This document shows positions 15,729 to 21,671 of a stretch of 32,579 bases of DNA, in pieces. The DNA lies in contig DASVEG010000343.1 in NCBI GenBank assembly GCA_036380695.1, forward strand, positions 1 to 32,579, given 5' to 3'. Position 1 is the stretch's first letter, and every line of letters starts with the position of its first letter. Source of the stretch: DASVEG01 sp036380695 (GTDB lineage Bacteria; Actinomycetota; Acidimicrobiia; Acidimicrobiales; CADCTF01). A program made the translations under genes and the position numbers. Below the pieces are notes generated by a model, which was not told the DNA's origin, did not search any database, and saw only the letters and a list, made by a program, of their open reading frames with translations.

Positions 15729-16631
15729 GTGTCGCAGATCCCGATCTACTTCCTGCTGTCGTTGCCGCTCGTCGGTGCGTTCGCGATGTTCTCGCTCGGC
15801 GTCGTGGCCATCTACCAGGCGTCGCGCGTGCTCAACCTCGCCCACGGCGCGATGGCGATGGTGCCCGTGTACGTCCTCTTCGAGCTGAACACCCGCGGCG
15901 TGCCGCTGCTGCTTGCGTTGCCGGTCGCCATCGCCTCCGGCGCGCTGCTCGGCGTCGCCGTTGAGCGCGTGTTCATCCGCGTGCTCCGCGGCCAATCGCC
16001 GACGGCGCAGACGGTCGGCACCGTGGCCGCGCTCGGCATGCTCGTGTCGATCTCCGCGAAGGTGTTCGGCACCACGCCCCGCGTCGCGGTCGACGTGTTC
16101 CCCGAAGGCGGCATTGCGGTGGGCGCATCGCTCCTCCGCTACGGCCACATCGGCCTGTTCTTCGTCGCGCTCCTCTCCTCGGCCGCGTTCTTCGCGTTGT
16201 TCCGGTTCACCGACATGGGCCTCGCCATGCGCGCAGCCGCGCAGAACCGCAGGGCCGCTGCGCTGATGGGCGTCGACGCGGACCGCACGACCGCGGCGGC
16301 GTGGGCGATCGGTGGCACCCTCGCCGGTCTCGGCGGCATCCTCCTCGCGCCCGTCACGACCCTCCATCCGTACAGCCTCACGCTGATCGTGCTGCCGGCG
16401 TTCGTCGCCGCCCTCATGGGCGGCCTCGAGAGCTTCACGGGCGCCGTGCTCGGCGCCGCGATCGTCGGCATCGCGCAAGGCATGGTCCCCGCGATCGCGC
16501 TGATCCCCGTCGTCGGTGAGTTCGGTTCGCAGGTGGGCGCTGCGCAGGTCGTCGTCGGCCTGATCGCCTTCACCCTGATGTACCTGCGCGGCGACCGCTT
16601 CAGCAGCTCGGACGTGCGAGCGGCGCTGTGA
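15729..16631 (+). CDS. livH: LivH-type ABC transporter permease
   Basis: The GTG start lies 4 nt after the binding-protein stop. The 300-residue protein is hydrophobic with about eight membrane segments. It carries the permease pattern seen in LivH/UrtB: YQASRVLNLAHGAMAMVPVY near the N-terminus, FTDMGLAMRAAAQNRRAAALMGVD as the coupling region facing the ATPases, and IGGTLAGLGGILLAPV followed by FVAALMGGLESFTGA. It forms half of the membrane pore with the LivM part of the next gene. Confidence 0.9.
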   Translation: MSQIPIYFLLSLPLVGAFAMFSLGVVAIYQASRVLNLAHGAMAMVPVYVLFELNTRGVPLLLALPVAIASGALLGVAVERVFIRVLRGQSPTAQTVGTVAALGMLVSISAKVFGTTPRVAVDVFPEGGIAVGASLLRYGHIGLFFVALLSSAAFFALFRFTDMGLAMRAAAQNRRAAALMGVDADRTTAAAWAIGGTLAGLGGILLAPVTTLHPYSLTLIVLPAFVAALMGGLESFTGAVLGAAIVGIAQGMVPAIALIPVVGEFGSQVGAAQVVVGLIAFTLMYLRGDRFSSSDVRAAL

Positions 16632-18592
16632 GGCGGTACCGCCGGCCGGACATGACGCGGCGGTACGTCCTCGTCGCGCTCGGCATCGTCGCCCTGCTCG
16701 GCTGGCCGCTCACCGGAGCCCCGTTCTCGCTCCTGGGCGACGCCATCCAGGCGTGCATCATGACGATCATCGCCGTCTCGCTCGTGCTCCTCATCGGGTG
16801 GGTGGGGCAGATCTCCCTCGGGCACGCCGCCTTCGTCGGGATCGGCGCCTTCTCGACGGGCTTGCTCGCGCGCGGGTGGCACATCCCGTTCCCGGTCAAC
16901 CTGGTGATGGCAGCCGCCGTTTCGGCTGCGGTGGCCGCTGCGCTCGGCGTCGTCGCGTTGCGCGTGCGCGGTCTCTACCTCGCGGTCGCGACGTTGATCT
17001 TCGCCTGGATCGCGGATCAGTACCTGTTCCGCTCCGCGTGGTTGGTCGGCGTCGGCGGCAGCTCCTCGGTCGAGGTCTCGCCCATCGGGCGAGAGGGGGC
17101 GATCCCCTACTTCGACTTCACCGAGCGGCGGGCGCTCTACTACGTGGTCCTCGCGGCAGCCGTGATCGCGATCTACACCGCGATCAACATCCGCGACTCG
17201 AAGACGGGCCGGGCGTTCTTCGCGGTCCGCGGGTCGGAGATGGCCGCGGCGTCGCTCGGCATCGACGTCCGGCGGTACAAGCTGCTCGCGTTCGCAATCT
17301 CCGGGTTCATGGCCGGCGCAGCCGGCAACCTCGTGATGATCACGCAGAGCTCCGCGGTGCCCGCGCAGTTCAACTTCACGCAGTCGCTCTTCTACCTCGC
17401 CGTCGCGGTCGTCGGCGGGTTGAGCAGTGTGGGCGGCGCGGTCGCAGCCGCCATCCTGTTCGCGGCGCTGACCGAGGTCTTCTACCAAGTCCGCGCTCTC
17501 GCGGGGTGGCTCGAAGTCGTCAGCGCCACGCTGCTCTCCGTCGTGCTGCTCGCCTATCCCGGCGGGCTCGCGGCGGTGCCCACCTCGCTCCAGCCGACCT
17601 ACCGGCGTGTGCGCGCCCGCGTGCAGCCGATCGTGCAGCCCCTGACCGATCGACTCGGCGCGGGGTGGGCGAAGGTCCGCTCCCGACTGCGGCGCGGCGA
17701 CGACATCGAAGAGCGCACCGACGTGCTCGACGTGCCACTGACGGCGGAACCCACGCCGCCGCGCCCGGCACGGATCGAACCGGTCGCCGTGCCGAGAGGG
17801 CGCGCGACGGGCGCCCCCGCGGTGCTCGAGGCCGACGGCGTGATCGTGCGCTTCGGCGGGCTGACCGCTGTCGACAACGTGTCCGTGCGCGTGCACGAGG
17901 GCGAGATCGTCGGTCTCATCGGGCCCAACGGCGCAGGCAAGACGACGACGTTCAACGCCATCTCCGGCCTCAACACGCCGGCGGCCGGGTCGATCCGCCT
18001 GCTCGGCCACGACGTGACCGCCGAGCCGGTCCATCGCCGCGCCGCGATCGGGCTGGCCCGCACGTTCCAGGTCATCCAGCTCTTCTCGCAGCTCACCGTC
18101 TTCGACAACCTGCTCGTCGCGACGCACCTGCAGAACCCGACCGGGCTCTTCTCGCACATCATCGTGTCCGAGCCGAGCCTCATCGCGGAGGACAAGGCGC
18201 GCGACCGCGTGCGACGCGCCATCGCGCTCCTCGGGCTCGAAGACGTCGCCGACCGCCGCGTCGCAGGCCTCCCCTTCGGCGTGCTGCGGCTGGTGGAGCT
18301 GGCGCGAGCCGTCGTCACCGGGGCGCCCGTCGTCATGCTCGACGAGCCGGCGTCCGGCCTCGACAACGTCGAGACCGACCGCCTCGCCGAGCTGCTGTTC
18401 TTCGTACGCAACGAGCTCGGCGTGTCGCTCCTCCTCATCGAACACGACGTCAAGATGGTCACGTCGGTCTCCGACTACATCTACGTCATCGACCGCGGAC
18501 GACCGTTGGCCGACGGCGTGCCGGCGGACGTCCAGCGCGACGAGAAGGTCATCCAGGCGTACCTCGGCGACGTCGCGGCGGAGAACGTCTGA
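16628..18592 (+). CDS. livM: Fused LivM permease and LivG ATPase
   Basis: A GTG overlaps the LivH stop (GTGA). One 654-residue frame holds two proteins that are usually separate. Residues about 10-325 form a LivM permease (GWVGQISLGHAAFVGIGAF, coupling segment RGSEMAAASLGIDVRRYKL, several membrane helices). A charged Arg/Pro-rich linker follows (about 325-395). Residues about 400-654 form the LivG ATPase with Walker A GPNGAGKT at 432-439, a Q-loop after RTFQVIQLFSQ, a signature reading LPFGVLRLVELARA, Walker B VVMLDEPASGLD and the switch His in LLIEHDVKMV. Permease-ATPase fusions occur in this family; here fusion should fix LivM and LivG in a 1:1 ratio. The other ATPase follows. Confidence 0.92.
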   Translation: MRRYRRPDMTRRYVLVALGIVALLGWPLTGAPFSLLGDAIQACIMTIIAVSLVLLIGWVGQISLGHAAFVGIGAFSTGLLARGWHIPFPVNLVMAAAVSAAVAAALGVVALRVRGLYLAVATLIFAWIADQYLFRSAWLVGVGGSSSVEVSPIGREGAIPYFDFTERRALYYVVLAAAVIAIYTAINIRDSKTGRAFFAVRGSEMAAASLGIDVRRYKLLAFAISGFMAGAAGNLVMITQSSAVPAQFNFTQSLFYLAVAVVGGLSSVGGAVAAAILFAALTEVFYQVRALAGWLEVVSATLLSVVLLAYPGGLAAVPTSLQPTYRRVRARVQPIVQPLTDRLGAGWAKVRSRLRRGDDIEERTDVLDVPLTAEPTPPRPARIEPVAVPRGRATGAPAVLEADGVIVRFGGLTAVDNVSVRVHEGEIVGLIGPNGAGKTTTFNAISGLNTPAAGSIRLLGHDVTAEPVHRRAAIGLARTFQVIQLFSQLTVFDNLLVATHLQNPTGLFSHIIVSEPSLIAEDKARDRVRRAIALLGLEDVADRRVAGLPFGVLRLVELARAVVTGAPVVMLDEPASGLDNVETDRLAELLFFVRNELGVSLLLIEHDVKMVTSVSDYIYVIDRGRPLADGVPADVQRDEKVIQAYLGDVAAENV

Positions 18593-19449
18593 TGCTCACC
18601 GTCGACAACATCCACGTCAGGTACGGCGACGTCCAGGCGCTGCACGGCGTCTCCATCACGGTCGGCTCTGGCGAGATCGTGGCGCTCCTCGGCGCGAACG
18701 GCGCGGGCAAGACGACGACCCTGCGGGCGATCTCCGGCCTCGTCCCCGTGAGCTCGGGCACCATCGTGTTCCACGACGAGCAGATCTCCGGATGGCGTGC
18801 CCACCGGGTGGTGACCGCGGGCCTCGCGCACCTGCCCGAGGGGCGCGAGCTCTTCCCGCAGCTCTCGGTCCTCGACAACCTGCGCATGGGGTACTGGTCG
18901 CACCGCAAGGACAAGAGCGCCTTCACGTCACGCGTCGACGAAGTGATGGATCACTTCCCGATCCTCCGCGAGCGTTCGGGTCAGGCGGCGGCGACGTTGT
19001 CCGGTGGCGAGCAGCAAATGCTCGGCGTCGCCCGCGCGCTGATGTCGTCGCCGAGGCTGCTGCTCGTCGACGAGCTCTCGCTCGGCCTCGCGCCGAAGAT
19101 CGTCAGCCAGCTCTACGACATCCTGCGCGACATCAACAAGAACCTCGGCACCGCGGTTCTGCTCGTCGAGCAGTTCGTGCACATGGCGCTGTCGAACTCC
19201 TCGCGCGCGTACGTCCTCGCCAAGGGTTCCGTGGTGATGGAAGGGCGCAGCGAAGACCTCGCGAGCGATCCCGGGCTCGTCGCGACCTACCTCGGGGGGT
19301 CGGCCGACGCGGTGGCGACAGCAGCCGACATGGTCGCCGAGGGTCGCGAGGGCGGGATCGACGTCGGTGTGCAGGCGGGGACAGCCGAGGCAGGCGACGC
19401 GGGCCCCGCCCGCGCGCGCACTCGCCGCAGGCGCAACCCGCCCGAGTGA
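18592..19449 (+). CDS. livF: LivF-type ABC transporter ATPase
   Basis: The ATG overlaps the previous stop (ATGA). The 285-residue protein begins MLTVDNIHVRYGDVQALHGVS. It has Walker A GANGAGKT (34-41), LPEGRELFPQLSVLDNL, a canonical signature LSGGEQQMLGVARAL (from 136), Walker B LLLVDELSLGLAP and AVLLVEQFV. These are diagnostic of LivF, the second ATPase of branched-chain amino-acid-type importers. About 50 residues beyond the usual end form an Ala/Gly/Glu stretch finishing in a basic RTRRRRNPPE tail, which is not part of the catalytic fold. Confidence 0.92.
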   Translation: MLTVDNIHVRYGDVQALHGVSITVGSGEIVALLGANGAGKTTTLRAISGLVPVSSGTIVFHDEQISGWRAHRVVTAGLAHLPEGRELFPQLSVLDNLRMGYWSHRKDKSAFTSRVDEVMDHFPILRERSGQAAATLSGGEQQMLGVARALMSSPRLLLVDELSLGLAPKIVSQLYDILRDINKNLGTAVLLVEQFVHMALSNSSRAYVLAKGSVVMEGRSEDLASDPGLVATYLGGSADAVATAADMVAEGREGGIDVGVQAGTAEAGDAGPARARTRRRRNPPE

Positions 19450-20048
19450 CCACCATGCCGGTAATCGCCCGCCGCCGCATCGGCGGCGCGCTGATCCAGT
19501 TCCTCGGCGCGGCCGTCGGCGCGCTGCTCGTGGGGGGCGCGGCGATAGGGATCGCCAACAGCGCGACCGACCCGCAACCGTCCCGCGCCGACCGGGCGGA
19601 GCTGACCGCGTACGAGCGCGCGATCGCCGCACCCGCCAAGGAAGGCGGCTTCGTCGTCCAGGAGGGCTTGAAGGTGGGGCTCGCCCAGGTGGGGTCGGGC
19701 AACGCCGGGCAGGTGATGTTCCAAGCCGTCGCGTGGGTCGAGCGCATCAAGACCGTCCGCACCGAGTTCGACGCGGCGGCCGCACCGCTCACGGTGCCGA
19801 CGCTCATCGAGGCGGCCGAGGCGTTCGACGAGGCCTTGGTGCTCTACGAGCGGACGGCAGAGACGATCGGCGCAGCCGCGATCGCGTCGGGCGACCCGCG
19901 CGTCACACTGCTGGAGAAGGCGGCCGCCTCGGGCAAGAAGGCGGACGCCCGGTACGACAAGGCGATGGCCCTCATCCAGTCGACGAGGAAGGCGTTGAAG
20001 ATGCCGGCGACCGAGGGTCTTCCATCACCAGGCACGGAGAACGAATGA
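19446..20048 (+). CDS. Small membrane-anchored helical protein of the liv operon
   Basis: The GTG at 19446 overlaps the LivF stop (GTGA), matching the operon's pattern; an in-frame ATG at 19455 is the alternative. With 200 residues, it has a basic N-terminus (ARRRIGG), one transmembrane segment (about residues 15-37, ALIQFLGAAVGALLVGGAAIG) and an Ala/Glu/Lys-rich domain that should be all helical and outside the membrane. No family was recognised. Its place between LivF and two lipoproteins suggests an extracytoplasmic accessory to the importer. Confidence 0.75.
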   Translation: MTTMPVIARRRIGGALIQFLGAAVGALLVGGAAIGIANSATDPQPSRADRAELTAYERAIAAPAKEGGFVVQEGLKVGLAQVGSGNAGQVMFQAVAWVERIKTVRTEFDAAAAPLTVPTLIEAAEAFDEALVLYERTAETIGAAAIASGDPRVTLLEKAAASGKKADARYDKAMALIQSTRKALKMPATEGLPSPGTENE

Positions 20049-20449
20049 GATACGACCGGCGGTCACGCACCATCGCAGGCACCTGTTGCGGCCTGCTCGC
20101 GTTGCTGTCCTTCGCCGGCTGCGATCGCGGAGGCGAGGACACGTTGAGCATCACCTTCGAGACCGAGAAGCCGTGCCTGCGCGCCGGCGAGGAGCAGACG
20201 ATCGAGGCGCGCACGGGCATCGGCAAGGCGGAGATCGCCTACGCACCCACCTACGCCGACGGCAAGTTCCACGGCGACACGCCGCGCGGATTCTCCGACG
20301 AAGACGGCGTCTTCCGCGCCTCGTGGGAGATCCCGGACGACGTGCCGCCAGGGCGGGTCACCGTACGCATCATCGCCGCGAAGGGCGCCAAGTCCGACAG
20401 CGCCAATGCTCCCTTCCACGTCGCCACCGACGAGGTGCCGTGCCCGTGA
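20045..20449 (+). CDS. Lipoprotein with beta-sandwich-like domain (first of a pair)
   Basis: The ATG overlaps the preceding TGA. Of 134 residues, the first 26 are a lipoprotein signal (MRYDRRSRT, hydrophobic core, lipobox FAGC). The mature part starts with the Asp/Gly-rich DRGGEDT and then shows alternating strands: CLRAGEEQTIEARTG, AEIAYAPTYADGKFHG, DEDGVFRASWEI and PPGRVTVRIIAAKG. The same order of motifs appears in the next gene, so the two are paralogues. It is probably attached to the outer face of the membrane next to the importer. Confidence 0.78.
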   Translation: MRYDRRSRTIAGTCCGLLALLSFAGCDRGGEDTLSITFETEKPCLRAGEEQTIEARTGIGKAEIAYAPTYADGKFHGDTPRGFSDEDGVFRASWEIPDDVPPGRVTVRIIAAKGAKSDSANAPFHVATDEVPCP

Positions 20450-21039
20450 CCTCGACCCGGACGCGCCGCATCGTCGCGACGACCCTCGCCGTTCTCGCCG
20501 CGTTCTCCGCGGGATGCGGCGGGAACGACGACGACGACACGCCGGACGACGCCGCGTCGGCCTCGTCGACGACGACCACCGAAGCACCTCCTGCCACGAA
20601 CGCGGACGGCACCCCGGCGGCTACGACGACCACCGCCGTGCCGGCGCAGGGCGCGACGACGACCGCGCCAGGAGGCACCGCGACCACGGCGCCGGGAGGG
20701 CAGGGCGGGTCCACCACGTCGACGACGCGCGGCACGATTCCGCCAGGGAGCTTCAAGGTCACCGTCACGTTTTCCAAGAAATGTGTGGCCGTCGGCGGCA
20801 CGCAGAAGATCACGGTCAAGGGCAAGCCCAACGCCGTCGTGACGTACGTGTCCGAGTACTCCGACGGGGAGTCGCACGAGAACAACGGCGGCGGCCTGGC
20901 GAACGGCGACGGCGTGTTCGTCGACGAGTACCTCGTCGACCCTGGCGCCCCGAAAGGCAAGGTGCGGGTCACCGCCACCGTGTCGACCCGGGATTCCGGC
21001 GTCGGGTTCGCCGAGGGAACCTTCACCGTCGGCTGCTGA
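20446..21039 (+). CDS. Lipoprotein with Thr-rich linker and the same C-terminal domain (second of a pair)
   Basis: A GTG overlaps the previous stop (GTGA); a GTG at 20440 is an in-frame alternative. The 197-residue protein has a signal with lipobox FSAGC, an acidic patch (GGNDDDDTPDD), then about 65 residues of Thr/Ala/Pro/Gly that look like an extended, possibly glycosylated stalk. The C-terminal domain mirrors the preceding lipoprotein: KKCVAVGGTQKITVKG, VVTYVSEYSDGESHE, NGDGVFVDEYLVDP and GKVRVTATVS, ending in GC. The stalk would lift this copy further from the membrane. It is the last gene of the operon. Confidence 0.78.
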   Translation: MTSTRTRRIVATTLAVLAAFSAGCGGNDDDDTPDDAASASSTTTTEAPPATNADGTPAATTTTAVPAQGATTTAPGGTATTAPGGQGGSTTSTTRGTIPPGSFKVTVTFSKKCVAVGGTQKITVKGKPNAVVTYVSEYSDGESHENNGGGLANGDGVFVDEYLVDPGAPKGKVRVTATVSTRDSGVGFAEGTFTVGC

Positions 21040-21065
21040 CGGCGGATTTTCGCCGCTCGATCTTC

Positions 21066-21094
21066 GAAACGTTTCGGGCCGCCGGACGTATCTA
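21066..21094 (+). promoter_or_regulatory. ECF-type promoter of A9
   Basis: GAAAC at 21066-21070, a 16-nt spacer, CGTATCTA at 21087-21094, a consensus match. The -35 lies inside a 12-bp palindrome, CGAAACGTTTCG (21065-21076), which could also be a protein-binding site. Confidence 0.75.
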
Positions 21095-21100
21095 CCTATA

Positions 21101-21127
21101 GGGGGTCTTTGCGCCCCCGATTGGGGG
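21101..21127 (+). promoter_or_regulatory. A9 leader with two mutually exclusive stems
   Basis: GGGGG at 21101-21105 can pair with CCCCC at 21114-21118. The same CCCCC can instead pair with GGGGG at 21123-21127, which is the likely ribosome-binding site 7 nt before the ATG. One pairing frees the ribosome-binding site and the other hides it. The whole leader is only about 35 nt. Confidence 0.45.
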
Positions 21128-21134
21128 TACGAAC

Positions 21135-21659
21135 ATGGCGGTTCGGGCGGGACTCGTTTTCACCCTGATGGCCGGCGTGAGCACGCTGCTTCATCCGGCC
21201 TCTCCGGCGCAGGCCGAGGGGGGTGTTGCTGCGGTCTGCGCATTCGATGCCCTCGACGTCCGCTTCGAGGATCAGCCCTTGAGTACGGACTCGACCACCA
21301 CCACGATCTCCTTCGAGGGGGACGCGAGCCTGTGCCTGCCACCAGGAGGCGCCACGGGGCAGATCAATGGGTCTGCGACCGCGAACCCGCTCGTGCCTGG
21401 CGGGTTCACCTGCCTCGCCGGGGTCGCCCAGGGCGACGGGTGGATCGAGATTCCCGGCGGGTCGTTCGAGGTCGGCATCACGGTCGTGAACACCGCCGGG
21501 GTGTTCACCGTCGTCGTCGTCTCTCTCGACGAGGCGCTCCTCGGCGTGGGCAGCTTCACCCAGCTCCCGACCGCGCTGGCCGAGTGCGCGCTGGGCGAGC
21601 TCAGGGAGACGACGTGGACCGGGGCGCTCGTCGTCGGGGCGGCGCCGCCGATCGAGTGA
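21135..21659 (+). CDS. Small secreted protein A9, possible distant relative of the array family
   Basis: The ATG at 21135 follows GGGGG by 7 nt. The 174-residue protein has a signal peptide (MAVRAGLVFTLMAGVSTLL, cleavage near AQAEG). The mature part is beta-rich with four cysteines: VCAFDALDVRF, SLCLPPGG, GFTCLAGV and AECALG. The opening AVCAF and the stretch CLPPGGATGQINGSATANP recall VVCAV and the GTMTGVGNATSNG region of the array proteins, but the second half differs and the GGECHG and GDWS landmarks are absent. It shares the same promoter type, and its 3' end lies 12 nt from the 3' end of the sigma-factor fusion. Function unknown. Confidence 0.78.
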   Translation: MAVRAGLVFTLMAGVSTLLHPASPAQAEGGVAAVCAFDALDVRFEDQPLSTDSTTTTISFEGDASLCLPPGGATGQINGSATANPLVPGGFTCLAGVAQGDGWIEIPGGSFEVGITVVNTAGVFTVVVVSLDEALLGVGSFTQLPTALAECALGELRETTWTGALVVGAAPPIE

Positions 21660-21671
21660 CCGCGCCGCGAC

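Noticed and set aside
16139..18445. Minus-strand frame of 768 residues opposite livM-livG
   Set aside because: The plus strand carries unmistakable permease and ATPase motifs; the antisense product is low-complexity and charged.
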